Origin: Penelope pileata
Lineage: Eukaryota > Chordata > Aves > Galliformes > Cracidae
Assembly (NCBI GenBank): GCA_013396635.1
Contig: WBMW01001654.1
Coordinates: 231,646-295,645, forward strand
Length of the DNA stretch: 64,000 nt
Direction of reading: 5' to 3'
Shown here piece after piece: positions 13,023-25,330 of this stretch. Positions within the stretch are counted from its first letter, which is position 1, and each line of letters begins with the position of its first letter. The notes under the pieces were generated by a model. The model was not told where the DNA came from and did not search any database. It worked only from the letters and a program-made list of their open reading frames with translations. The position numbers were made by a program, and so were the translations under genes.

Positions 13023-15145
13023 CTGAAAGCATGGGGCAGCAGCAGGAGACTTGGGTACCGTACTTGTGACAGTTTGAAAGAGGAGCATGTGTAGGTAACA
13101 CACTCCTTTGGAGCTGTGCAGAACCATTGTGGCTTTTGAGGTCTCTGTGGTATTCACCATCCTTGGAACACCACCACTGAGATGATGGAGAACCATTACA
13201 CATTTCAGCTGCTCAAAAATAGGGCAGCTCTTGGGTAACTAAAGGCTCATTGGGCTTTACTCCCCATAGGGGAAGCTGCTCGGAAGTATTCAAGCCAGCA
13301 AAAGCTGTGTGAACTACTTACCAGCCTCAAATCAGTGCTTACACCGCCTGTAAGTGCCTCCAAAGGCTCATTCTGTCCCCCTCTGTGGTGCAGCATGTGT
13401 GGTGACTGCCTCCTGCCCAGGAGCAGAGCCATCTGATGCAAAGCGAGGCAGCAAACCACATGCAGGAAGGCCCTTGCCTGCTGCAACAGCTGCTCCCGTT
13501 GCTAATTGATGCTGTGTATCTGTGGCATCATCCCAGTGACTATTTTAGTTTGTTTCCAGCTGTGAAGGTTTTTGTCTCACAGTTAGCGGTATCTGTGCAG
13601 CTGGCAGAGCGAGGTAAAAATAAACACAACTAATTCAGCACAGCAAAGAGGGAAATATACAAAGAAATTAAAAAATAATATGGTCCAAGGTTATTTGGGA
13701 GAGGCATCTGAGTTTGTGGGGAGAAAGGCTGATTTTTGCATGGAAAAGAGTTGATCACCTGCCTGTGACTGCCAAGAAAATGGAAATATTTTCATGTGAA
13801 TATTTGCCCCATGAAATGTGTTGAATGCTGAAATTTTCCAAACATCAGACTCTGGTGGTGTTATTGACAGCTCCTCTACAATGTCCCACACACGTGTTCA
13901 AATATTTACTGCAAGGGAAGTGTTCTGAAGAATGAGAATACATTCTGTCATTTATCGTTTTTCGTAAACTCCCTGATTCTTCTTTGAGGAGCAGTTCAGT
14001 AACCAATGCTAGTTAGAGGGCTTGTTCTTCCTCTTTTAGGTTGGGTATTTCTTTCAGGTAAAAAAACTTGTGCCACCAAGCTGGTCTCTCCCATTTTCTT
14101 GTAGTTTCTCATAGTTTTATGAAAAATGTATGTCGTGCTTGTTAATGCCTAAAACATCACGGAATTTCAGGTATCTTAGGAAATTAATTTTAGGTATTTG
14201 GAAGGAAAATCTTGACTACAACACAGAAAAAGGTATTTCTATTTTTCTGCTGATTATCTGTTCTTTCCTTTGCTTTCATGTTTCAAAATATTTATTTTTA
14301 CTGTTTTGCATTAGAGTTTTGGATACAACTGCATGATCACTGACACAGATAGGAGGTCTGCTAGAAAGTCAGCATTCCAGCTTGCAAATATTGACTTCTG
14401 CTCATTTTAAATATGCAATACATTCCTTTCTGCCTGAACTTAAGAAACTGGCATTTACAAGTCAGTCACATTACCTAGAATACAAATATACGCTACTTGT
14501 AGTAGCAAGGCAAGAACTAACAGAAAGTTAAAATAAATTAACCTTACTTACTTTTATCAAATTGGCCTTGCTCAACCATTCTATTTACAATATCATTAAG
14601 TGTTTATTTAACACATTCTGATCTATTCTGTTTTGTAAGGAAAAATGGTACCTAGAAACAGAGAAACAAATATTGCAACATAAATGAAGTTCATAGAACA
14701 ATGTTTGGTTAATCAGCAGCTATAGATTAGTTCCCACTTTATTTCTTTTTTCCAGGATATCCATTTCTCAACTCCACATGCTCTCCCCAAAAAACTGTAA
14801 TTTACACAGCTTCTTACATCCTGAATTCTCCTCTATAGTACTTTCCAAATCCTGTATCTGATGGGGCTGTATCTCATCTATTTGTGTTGAATGACTCTGG
14901 TGCCAGCTGGCCAAAATCCAGTGGTGGATTGGCACCATGGCACAGCCTTTGCCCACAAACCTCTAATTGCTGTACTGGAATGAGTGCTGTTGAAAGAGAG
15001 TTGCTATCTTACCCTGTTGCTAAAACGCTATCTTTAATGCATCCTCTCAAAAAAAATCACTGAGGATAATTTCCACGGATCTCCTTCCTAAAGGGTCAGT
15101 GACCCAAGGAGTTGGGAGAGGAAAAACTTTCTGGGATAAACAAGA
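13023..15145. other. noncoding stretch, no gene seen
   Basis: No gene is recognisable. A modestly GC-richer section lies at about 13020-13500 with overlapping short open frames on both strands, none resembling a known protein. From about 14400 to 14720 the sequence is AT-rich with many ATTT and ATTA words but no clear repeat structure. Confidence 0.6.
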
Positions 15146-15170
15146 TTTCTTTTTTTTTTTTTTTCCTCAG

Positions 15171-15282
15171 AGCATCCCGTTCCTTTTATCAAGCCACCCA
15201 GGTAGATTCTTGAATCCACCTCCTGGAAAGGAGGCATAAACCTGCTGCCTGAGCTGTCTTAAGAGCATGATCAAGCAGTGAG
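15171..15282 (+). other. exon-like segment with strong splice sites (112 bp)
   Basis: A strong acceptor (pyrimidine tract 15146-15168 ending in AG at 15169-15170) is followed 112 bp later by a near-consensus donor, GAG|GTAAGTGC, at 15282/15283. This spacing is typical of a vertebrate internal exon. All three forward frames contain stop codons, so if the segment is spliced it would be an exon of a long noncoding RNA or an untranslated exon. An alternative donor (CAG|GTAGAT) lies inside at 15201/15202. Good sites in good order are visible; transcription is not. Confidence 0.3.
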
Positions 15283-18200
15283 GTAAGTGCCTTTTACTAC
15301 ATGGAAACTACAAGGTCAGAAGGGGAAAAAGTACTGAGGAGATGGTGATTATGAGCATTAATCATAATAATATCGAGTTCTTGTATAGCACTTTTCATCA
15401 GGAGATTTTAAAGCGCTGTACAAAAGAGATGAGTCTCATTATCTCCATATTTTAGATCTAAAATGTGACCTCAGCTACCTTAAGGCTGTTTTCTGAGGGT
15501 AAAAAGGCTTCTGGAATCAACAATACGTATTCTGTTAAATTTCTAATCATCACAATGAAGATTTTTTAAATCTACTTGCTCGATGTTCTCTGTAATGGAA
15601 TTTTAATTGCTTTACTTACAGCTCAGGATATAATGAATGGGTAAATGTGATTCTTATCAGCATGCTGACATCAGCTGATTGAACTGGCACATCGGCATTC
15701 TCGGGGCATATTCAGACAATTGTTAGCGTGTCCAATTATGTTGGGAAATGGCAACTGATTATGTTGGTGTTGCAATGCACAGTGAAATGGATCAGCGTAA
15801 ACCACCCTCAGAGGGGGCTCCAGTGAATCCTTTTCTTTTGCGTTTGCAGAGGACTGATGCATAGACCTTTCAGAGCATCCTAGCTGAGAGCAGGCTGCCT
15901 AGCAGCTGAGAGGTGGTCTTTATTTAAAACAGGATAACACTACCACAACAACCGACCGTGCCCTGAATGCCCCACAAAATAGTTATGCTAAGCACAACAG
16001 CTGTTATTGAAGTGCAAATTTTTACCTTCTACTGTCAGGAAAATTTCACTGTGTTAAAAGATGGACCTTGACATCTACCAGCAGCATTTTATTGTAGGAG
16101 AAAAGATACATGTCTGTAGAACAGCAAGGGACAAAACCGGGTGCTTGTCTTTCTTCAGTGCCCTCAGCACAAAGAGACTCAAGCATTTGCTGGGTATTTT
16201 GTTCCAGGGGGTTCCTCTCTGGAGCCAAGGCTGATCTGCACTAGTGAGTCCTACCGAAGAGAGAGTTGCGAGGAGCTTTAAATGTCAGAGAGGAAAGTCA
16301 GAAGAAATAATAAATATATACTTTTGTCTGTGTTCAGACAAATTGCAGTAGTGAGTAGTGCTTGGGAAGGCTTACGAGGCACCCTATGCAGTTCTGGGAC
16401 CCCGCTCCTGGGAAACTTTTTTGTGAAATAATATGTTTTAGAAGGAGGTCAGTTTTGAACACTGAGGACATGGACTGTTTAAGAAGCTGCTTCTAGTGCA
16501 AAGCTTGCCCCATTTTCACTTACGGAAGATTTGAAATATAAATCATGAACAGGAAGAAAGGTGAAGCTACTGGAATACGCTATGTGTCAGGGACTTACCT
16601 GTCTTTCTATGGAGGCTGAGACCTTTTTGTCTAGGAGCTGCAAACGTTTTTATCTAATAGCAAACTATTGTGTGTTCTCCATTTGGCTAAAAATAACACA
16701 AATGTCAGACACTAAGCCTGAAGTACCATCTGTTCATTTTTATTTAGAACTTCTCTTTTCATTTGGTCTTTTTTGTTTGCAATAATGATAAGGAATAAAT
16801 AAGACTGATCACTTACAGCTCTATTCATCAGGCTTGTTAGCTCCATGGGAGCTGGTGACAGGCTTTATGGATCCTGCACCAGATGAACTTAATGCTGTTC
16901 ATGAACTTTAAGCTTTCTGGCACTGATGAAATGAGACTTGCTTTTCTTTAGACTTCAGCTCAGAAAGGTCTTGCCTGTATGAAAGATGAAAGATATTCAA
17001 AACCCCGTACCAGAAAGTCTCCAGATATTGGAGCAAGATCAGTTCCAGATCCCTAAAGTTTCACGGTGTAAAAAACAAAATTCAGGGTACGCTTCTAACA
17101 TCTATCATGCCCAAACAAATCTGAGTCTGCTACAGAATTAATTATCAATTATTTAACTTTTTTTTTGCTTCTATTTTTGGTCATGCACTGTTTGCCAACA
17201 GTCTTTCAAATATGCTCATTCTTCTAATGTATTTGCAGAACATCTAAAAATTTTGGATAGCTGTGATTTTTAAAAATAAGTTTCTCACTAATATTCTCTC
17301 TCTTTTTTTTTTTCATTTTAGTGTGGTTATACCTTATAAGAATGAATTTGCTGAGATGTTTGCAAGACTGTTCATCCTGGATATATAACATTGAAGTGAA
17401 TATCTTTTAAAGGTTTTTAGCAAATCCTTCAGGGATTTTTGCAGTATTTTATTGCTATAATATCTATATACAAGATGGAATTCACTTAACGCATGTGATT
17501 TCTTTCCACACAGAAAGAGTATGGGGGCACAGCACTGGCTGAAACTGCTTAACATTTCTGGAGTAAGTAGGTACTGCAGGGATACTGTCTTTACAGAGTT
17601 TTATAATACATCTTCAGTTAGAGTTCATAAGTGAATACATAAGAAAGTATAGTTACCTCCATCCCATTTATGTAAGCCCAGCTAGCACTGACTTTGTCCT
17701 CACTTCAATACAGTGCCATCTTCCCCTAAAACTGTGAGAATTAACTGCTGTGAATATTTAACAACCAACTTCCTAAGCTGGTGATCTTGTTCAGAAGGTT
17801 ACAGTGCTCTGGTTTCTTGATTAATTTAGTGTGTCTTTCCTTTTGTTGTCTGATCTGAATGACAGTTACAGGGTAAATGCTCTGTTTTGTCACTGCCCCA
17901 GTATAGCTAATTACGTTCTTGTAATTTGTCACATTGCTAATTTTTGTGAATAGATATAATTGATGAAAAGCTACTTAGCAAGTGAGACTTAATTTGTGAA
18001 TGAAATAAGCTTACTCTGGAGGGAATCTACTGGTGTTTTTCTCCCTGATCATTGGATAAGATATGTCCAAGAAGATTACTTTCTTGTGCTATGGTGCAAT
18101 ACTTTGACAGGACATTGAAATCCTTGCATTCAATGACAAAGGTACAGATAGATTTGCATAGGTCAGGAAAAATGAACACATGCTCAACAGTATCAGGTCT

Positions 18201-20234
18201 TAAGGGCAGGCTTTTCACATTCTAGGCTTTGTTTACTCCATCTCTTAATTACAGATTTAAAACATCAAATAAACCAGCTGTAAACATGAGACAGACCTCT
18301 CATCTGCATTGTTAGGCTTGGAGATGAGTGAAATGCTGAAGTGTGCCTTTCTCTCCTTGCCTCTCCATCTCACAGAACAAGGTAAATACACTGGATGGCC
18401 ACTGCACGCTCAGCCAACCAGAACACCCTGTGTTGTAAATAGTAGCTGATAGTGGCCCTCTTACAACTAAAGCTGCGTGAACAGGCAGGCTGAGGAATGC
18501 GAGCTGCTGGGACAGTCCTTCCTGGGGGGTGCTTGAGGTGACTTGGGGAGACACCTGGTATGAAGCACCTCCACCAGGCAGGCCTTCAGCTCCTGCTGGG
18601 TATGGAAACACACAGAGAGCCCTGTTGAAAGTCTCAGTTATGCTTAGATGTCCCTGCTGATGGCTGGAGGCTTGAAAGGAAAGGAGGGCCAGTTCAGCTG
18701 ATTATTCACTACCCTTCGTGCCTCTTTCTGAAGCCTTATCCTGGAGCCTCTTTGCTTCACTGGTCTGCCCAGAGCTCAGCACGTCATGTTCAGTGGCAGA
18801 TCCCAAGCAGAGGTGAGAGCGAGGTCTGGGCTTGATTCGTTTTCCATCCCCTCTTTGCTGAGGGAAGCAGAAGACATGAGCATAAGACACTACCATGTCC
18901 TGCTCCCACCACGTATCTTTTTTGCTATCTGCCTTGGCAGAAGATGTTCTTCCCACTGGAGAAGCAAATGCAGTGACAGCCATGCTCTGTGGTGACGTAT
19001 GACCCTTCCTGCAATTACAGAGAGCAGTGCACATGCAGCCCTGGTCAGACTTGGCTCATTAATGACAGCCCTGAAAATAATAATAAATTTAGATTTATCT
19101 TCAAGGCCAAAAATGAGTTAGGCTCTTCCAGATTAGTGTGTTTGGAAATCTCCTATGCATCCCAACAGGAACCTGATTTTTGTGCAGCCAAAGAACTCTA
19201 CACATGGTCAAGACTATGTATCTGTAACTCAGTGACTTATGGGCTGGAGAGGAGATATGAAGGGAAGGTATTGAAGATGCTGTAAATAATACAGCAATAG
19301 GTTGTGAGTAAAAGAGAAAATAAATTATCAGTGCACCTGTTGGAATTTCCTGAGTTAAGTTTGATTCTCTGTTTAAGAAAGGCTTTTGAATAGCTGAAAT
19401 AATTGGGTAAAGATTAGCAAAAGAAAATCTACAAGAAATATTGAGTCCCCTACAGCATTCAAAATTACTTTTCTACTGATTTTCCCTTTCTTTGGCAATT
19501 AGCTAATTAAGAACTCGGGCTACATTTTCTTCCGCAACTTTTTTTGGAAAAATCACTTGAGTTGAAAGAACAATTCAAAATAAGAATGCCAAGAAATATA
19601 TTTATTTCTTGATAATGTATTGGTGAATGTTAAAGACGCTTCTGATTTTTTTTCCCTCTTGTTTCTGTGTTTTCTGTGGTTCCTCATCTCTTTTAGCAGG
19701 TAATAGACTGCTGAAATACCTGATTGCTTTGCTACTTTTGGGAAAATAAGGTAGATTGCTTTTCTATGCGCTGAAGAAACGCAATGCAAGTTTTCGTACC
19801 ACTAAAACTCCTTCTGTGAGTCAATCCATTTCTTGAAAGCATGCCTGAGCACCCCAGTTAATTCACTGCAATTGCTACTACTGGCATTTTGCCTTTCTAC
19901 ACCTTCTCTCCAATTGCAATCAGCGGCTCTGTAATCATTTGTTTCAAAGTGAAATGGATGTAGATTTATTATTGTCATTTATTTATTTATTTGTCTCTGT
20001 GTGCTACCATTCCAAACACCAGCAAAACGCTTGTCAGCACCACTGACGCATTTTGGCTGTTTTTCCTTTAAAGGAGGAAAGAAGATACAAGGTTGCAGAA
20101 GATATGTTATTATAACTATTGCTAAAAGAATAAGAATTAAATAATACCTTCATTATTTTGACAGTTTTTATTAACACATTTACAAGCCAAAACATATGAA
20201 TAGAAACATACGTTATTGCACAGAAGAAAGGATA
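15283..20234. other. noncoding stretch, no gene seen
   Basis: No coding gene is recognisable. The section includes an enhancer-like block (15640-15860, listed separately), a T-rich tract near 17302-17313, and GC-richer sequence at about 18320-19000 without CpG clustering or known protein similarity. A short ATTT repeat lies at about 19977-19992. Confidence 0.6.
15640..15860. promoter_or_regulatory. candidate conserved noncoding element (enhancer-like)
   Basis: This block contains a palindromic SOX-type word ACAATTGT (15716-15723), a CCAATTATG word next to it, several TGATT/AATCA-type homeodomain cores and GATTCTTATCAG-like GATA words. It is free of simple repeats and transposon sequence. The density of developmental transcription-factor words resembles vertebrate conserved noncoding elements. 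Conservation itself cannot be seen from one sequence, so the call is inference. Confidence 0.25.
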
Positions 20235-20267
20235 GGGGAGGAGTAGGGATGGGGTGTTAGGGTAGGG
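20235..20267 (+). other. G-quadruplex motif
   Basis: Five runs of at least three G lie on the plus strand at 20235-20238, 20246-20248, 20251-20254, 20260-20262 and 20265-20267. The loops are 7, 2, 5 and 2 bases, so it fits the standard G3+N1-7 rule with a spare run. One part reads GTTAGGGTAGGG, which is telomere-like by chance or decay. Sequence alone supports folding potential in vitro. No adjacent promoter is seen. Confidence 0.7.
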
Positions 20268-20395
20268 TGGTGGAGAAACTATCAAGGAAGACTTAAGGGA
20301 ATAAACAGTTCTCCGTACTCCAGCCACACCAGAACACATTGTGTATTGAAGAGATAAAACTAGACTAAGCAGCCCTACCACACTAAGGCTATGAC

Positions 20396-20445
20396 ATATT
20401 TTATCATATAACAATGAATGATATATTTTATCATACAACAATGAA
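20396..20445. repeat. 27-bp-period tandem duplication
   Basis: A 23-base unit beginning ATATTTTATCAT and ending ACAATGAA occurs at 20396-20418 and again at 20423-20445 with one T/C difference. It is a local tandem duplication in AT-rich sequence. The repeated peptide seen in a minus-strand open frame across it is only a by-product of this duplication. Confidence 0.85.
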
Positions 20446-23400
20446 GGCACAACAACACTATGTTACAAGAGCTTATATAGGGGATCATCAGAAACCATCA
20501 TTTTTGGTTCCATGAAACAAAGGAAAAGCACCTGAAATAAAAAGCCACCATCAGGTATGTGGAGCCCTTGGCAAATTTGTTCCAGTGGTATTCAGCTGAT
20601 TTTCTCCCATTTCCTGGGATATCTCTTATGCCCATTCAGCATCTGATAGCATGAGAGACAATTCACTGAGGAGATATTGATTAATCAGGTTATGCAAAGA
20701 GATGTCCAGTTGTCTGAATTTCCTTCTGACAACTCAAATACTCTGATACAATTGTTCTGTGAAAAATATTCACCAGTTTTCAATGGTACTGATCACTACT
20801 GTTGCTGATGTGATTTGGAAAAGACAAGACTTTCTAGGAATATGCTTCGACCTAAAGAAATAGCTTTTAAAATTATCAGTGAAGGCTCTTAAAAGGTAAA
20901 GATTATTTTGAAGGTGAACCTAAAATAACTGCAATCATGTTAACTATTCTGTTGTTGTTTGGTTGTTGGTTTTTTGTTGTTCATTTGTTCTTAACATTTT
21001 CTTTCTTTTGGACAGAGAGAGGAATGCATCTAAAGTATTTTTGTTAGGTCCAGTCCTAGTAGAAAGAAGATAGGAAGAAAGAATTTTAATAGTATTCAAA
21101 TGGTACATGTTTTAAAGACCACCTTGCTTTCCTTTTCTGTCAGATTTATTACATTAATTTCTTTAAAGCAATGTTTTAATTAATGGAGCTTCTTTCTAAT
21201 CCCCACAGTACCATTTGCTGTAAGTATTCTGTTGAGACTGTGAGATTAAAAAACATATAAAAAATCATCAGACTAGGTCTGTGAATACAGCTAGCCAAAA
21301 TGTGGAGTTTAAGAAATTTCTCTGTAAGAAATTCTGATACTTTGAAATTTTAATATTTTTTTTTTGAAATGAAAATCCCAACACACTCCAACATTGATAT
21401 GTTTATTTCTCGTTCTTATAAATAATCCACGGTCCTGAGAGGTGAGAAGTAACCAGCAAACCATGAACAGGGCTGGAGATGTGACCCCTACAGCGAGCCT
21501 GTGCACAACCAATGCAGGGCTGTGCAGGAAACACACAAATGCAGTGGGAATGGTATGGATCTCTTCCTTTAAAGTTTAATCCAAAGGCCACAAGAATCTT
21601 TACTGGATTTTGGTTTGGGCAAAACTGACATTAGAGCTTTAAATATGGGTAAGTTGCTTGAGTGTATGTATCTCCAAATACAATGAATAAATACATTTAG
21701 GTAATGGAATGAGAGACTGCAAGGCACGCTTTGTTTGCCTACTCTCAGGTGGAATTGGAAGTTATAATTGTTCAACATGGGAAATGTGATCTTTCTCTTT
21801 AAGTTCATCCTTAAATTTTAAAGCATAATTTGTTTTGATTGAATTTCTAATGTTAATTAGTGAGGCTTGCACAATTAAAGACATCAAGAACATATAATTA
21901 TGTTCCTTATAATTATACCATAATTGTTTTAGTGTGTTAAATGATCTAATAGATTTTTCCTGTTTCAACAGCAGCATTACAACCATCTCTGTTTTATGAA
22001 ATAACTGGCAAACATTCAGTAGGTACTTCCAAGCATTTCAAGTAAAGTTTTGATGGGTATTCATCTACTAATGAAATATTCATGCATTATATTTTTCTCT
22101 ATTACAAGTGACTTTCACTGAAGCGCCTAATGCTTGGTTTGCTTAGACAGATATAACATTCAATCAAACTAATGGAAACTGTGGAGTACTGTTATACTGG
22201 ATATTATTAAATCAAATGCTCTTGATAAATATTGAGTCTCTGATGTTAAATAGCATTTCAAGCATGATGCATGGATAGTAAAACAATACTCTGGCCCCTT
22301 GTTAATAATGTTAATATTACAACTGTCATCATTTGACAACTAATATGATTTCCCACGTGCATAAATGCTTTAGTCTTCAAAAATACTCTTTGTATGCTGT
22401 TTAAGATTTGCCATAGTATCTATGCACTTGCTCCCAGTGTGGGACAATTAGACAAATTGGTATTACTAGCAAAGTATGTATCCTTTCTCTGCTTAAAATG
22501 TAATATCTTCTTCAAGTAGCATAACTTGCACCCATGTCAATACAAAAACACCAATTTTGCTAATTTCTTAGGCAGGAAGCTAATGATCCTCTTAAAAAGC
22601 AATTGCTTAAGGCCTTTGGAGAATTGTCTGGGCATATTGATGCTGCCACTCCTTGTTTCCTGGATGCTAGATTTCAGGAAATTAAACTAAAATAGATCAA
22701 ATGTGTTCCTGCAATATTTTTGCACAGGAGTTAGCTAGGTAGTTTTTTTCAAGAAAAACAAGGTGAAAATGTGAAGTGGTTGGCAAAACAATGAATAAAA
22801 CATGCTTCATGCTTGGTTTTTAATGAATAAAATTAAAGTTCAGAGCTTAACATTATGCCTAGCTTTACCATTTCTGCATATATGAAAGTTGTGACTCCAT
22901 CATTGTAACATATCCCTAGTCAACATGAACTTTGAGTTCTTTTATTTTCAGATGACACTGTATTGGCTGCTTCCAGGGATCCAGTTAAGTCAGAGCAAGA
23001 GCCAGCTCATCAGGGAAAGTGACAGAAGAATAATGAGAAAAAAGATGCAGAGATCAGTAACAAAAGACTTTTACCTATTTTTTTCCAAGTAATTATGGAA
23101 CAAGTCTCTGTGACTTTTTGTAGAACATGCAAAAAAAAAAAAAAAGATTCCCCACACACCCTCTTAAATGTAGGTGGTGAGAGTTGCCCTGGGTACACAC
23201 AATGTAATCCTATTGTCAATGACCCCAAAGGCTATTGGAGCAGAGGGCATTACCCTGAGAACAGAGTGCCATTCCCCCCCCCCAGTAATGACAAGAACTT
23301 AGTAGCCCTCCTAGCCCTGCTCTTGAAGACTGCATTAACCTTCTTATCACCAAGGTCAGAAGCCTGCACCGTTTGATACAAATTAAAGGAGCGATTCGGC

Positions 23401-24836
23401 GTTTGAAAATATTTTGCCAAATATTTCACCTGCTCAGCAGGCAACTGAGTCACCGAGAACCTAGACACCTTAAGTGACACTCACTGTAAACATGTACAAT
23501 CCACAGGCCATGGTGAAAAGATTGTCCTTTCTCATGCCATGGACCAGTGTGGCCACAAGATTGTCTGTCCTCAGAAAAGAGTTTATGGTGCGTGGATGTT
23601 GTGCATATGCAGTGCACAATATCCCGAGGCCAGGTGACTTCTGCTTGAGGTTAAAAATGTGATGGTGATGTACTCTGAAGTTTGTTGGAAAAGTCCCTGA
23701 AGTCTAAGCTAATCCAGCGAGTCACCTATATGCAGTAGCCCCCTTCACCATCCTGCAGAAACAGCAGAAAGGCACCGACACCAGGGCTGAAACTTCCTCC
23801 TTCTGGGTGCAGTTCTGCCACTTTGAGTTGTTTGGTTTAAAATACTACTATACAGTGCTCAGGGATCTGCTGAATAGTTCCTTTGAGATTGCTGTTTTAT
23901 GTGACTTTTTTTTTTTTTTCTTTACAATCAATTCTAGAAGGGCAAAGCACAGTGCTAGGGAAATTAGGAAATGCGTATAAAATTATGGAGCAGTGACTCT
24001 GTGGGGAAAATGTTTACCCTGCAGGCTTTTCTCTTTAGAACACAACTGTTTGAAAGTATCACATTAACTACTGATGTGTGTGTATTTAAAGAAGGTACAA
24101 TATATGAGAGGAAAAAAGCCTGTGAAGTGAGTGAGGTGGGGCTGCTGTGGCTAAGCACTCCTCACAGAACACCGCCGCGCTGCCGTGAAATCCCACGTAA
24201 GTGGTCAGAACACAAGTAAGAGCTGCCTGTGGGTAGTCCCCACCTATTCACAAGCCCTTTTGAACAATTTTCCTACTTTTTTAAATACTGTTTTTGGCAA
24301 ACATTTGATACTTGAAATACAAAATGCATGAGTCACCTACTGGGGCAGGCACAGTATGCGGTTTATTGAATTTAGCTAAATTGTGAGTCATCTATCAATA
24401 GTCCTCATGGTGAACATACTTGTAATAATTTCACACATTACAAACAAGAGTAGGTATGATTTTTCAAGATTTTTTGAAGTATTTTTTCACTTGGAGTTTT
24501 TACTTTTTATTATGCTTCGTTCTGTGTTGTAGAAAATTGTTAACTTTTTAGTGCTGGAGATTAAAAAGAAAAGGTGGTTATTGCTCGTCAGTTTAAACAA
24601 CAAGGATCAGAAATGCAAGACCTGACATATTACAAAACGCCGTCTTACAAAGCAAAGTCCTCGACGTGAGATTGAATGAATACAAATTCTTCTTGTGCCG
24701 CTGTTGAGATTTATTCTCCTACCAGCATACCAATTTCCGTTGAGATAAGTAGTTTTAAAATTCAGAGGCAGCAGTTCTGGAGGAGAGAGCTGCAAATTGC
24801 CGTGGATTCTGAGTTGCCAAAACCATATGGCAGTTT
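20446..24836. other. noncoding AT-rich stretch, no gene seen
   Basis: No gene is recognisable. The stretch contains a poly-A run of 15 (23131-23145), a C10 run (23274-23283), a poly-T run near 23905-23918 and one enhancer-like block (22040-22380, listed separately). Small open frames on both strands show no protein family resemblance. Confidence 0.6.
22040..22380. promoter_or_regulatory. candidate conserved noncoding element (enhancer-like)
   Basis: Repeat-free sequence rich in homeodomain-type cores (TAATG, ATTAAATCAAA, GTTAATAATGTTAATATTAC) with a CACGTG E-box near 22353-22360. The text resembles enhancer-type noncoding DNA rather than decayed transposon. I cannot test conservation here, so this is a low-confidence inference. 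Confidence 0.22.
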
Positions 24837-24950
24837 CACGTGTGTGTGTGCAGGGGTTGCTGGGGGCGGGGGTTGGGTTTTTTGGTGTAGGTTGAAAGGT
24901 GGAAACTCATGGGCCAGAAGATAAAGAGGTGAAAAATGGGATGTATAAAA
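24837..24950 (+). promoter_or_regulatory. possible promoter elements upstream of the CpG island
   Basis: In order on the plus strand there is an E-box CACGTG (24837-24842) running into a short TG repeat, a strong GC box GGGGGCGGGGG (24862-24872, an SP1-type site) and a TATA-like word TATAAAA (24944-24950). A start site about 30 bases after the TATA word would fall near 24975, just before the CpG island. Spacing and order fit a pol II promoter firing to the right, but short motifs of this kind also arise by chance. Confidence 0.35.
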
Positions 24951-25246
24951 CAGTGCCATAACCACAGCCTGTTTACTACAGAAAAGCACAAATAGCCCCG
25001 AGATGCAGATGGAGGCACAAAAGCACCAAGGAGCTTTCCGAACACGTTCCTGCGTGGGATGGACATTGATGCGTGTGACGGCCTTCAGAGCCTTCCCTCA
25101 ATGCGTGTCGCAGGCATGCGGGAGTACCCGGGCACTGAGATTCGCTCCGGAGGGAGCGACGTACGCAGGCCTGTGCCGGCGACACAGCACGGAACGAGCT
25201 GCTGCGTGCGGTCTCGTTTCCGCGCCCGCGGTTCCATCCTGAGGAG

Positions 25247-25256
25247 AAATGGCGGC
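25247..25256 (+). promoter_or_regulatory. YY1-type site (AAATGGCGGC)
   Basis: AAATGGCGGC matches the well-known YY1 core AANATGGCGGC closely. In promoters this motif usually lies just downstream of the start site, often overlapping a start ATG, as it would here (ATG at 25249). This supports a transcription start a little upstream on the plus strand. Confidence 0.5.
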
Positions 25257-25266
25257 CGCTCCGCTG

Positions 25267-25280
25267 CCGGCAGGGGGCGC
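25267..25280 (+). promoter_or_regulatory. CTCF-type site 1
   Basis: CCGGCAGGGGGCGC agrees with the CTCF core CCASYAGRKGGCRS at 13 of 14 positions (G instead of A at the third). Context GCTGCCGGCAGGGGGCGCTG is typical of strong sites. The motif reads forward on the plus strand. It contains a CpG, so methylation could affect binding. Confidence 0.65.
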
Positions 25281-25316
25281 TGCTCCCGCCGGGCCCCGAG
25301 GCGTCCAGGCGCCGCG

Positions 25317-25330
25317 CCGCCAGATGGCGC
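25317..25330 (+). promoter_or_regulatory. CTCF-type site 2
   Basis: CCGCCAGATGGCGC also agrees with the CTCF core at 13 of 14 positions, is in the same direction as the site at 25267-25280, and begins exactly 50 bp after it. Tandem same-direction CTCF sites are known to strengthen directional loop anchors. Together they make this island a credible domain boundary or promoter-proximal loop anchor. Confidence 0.65.
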
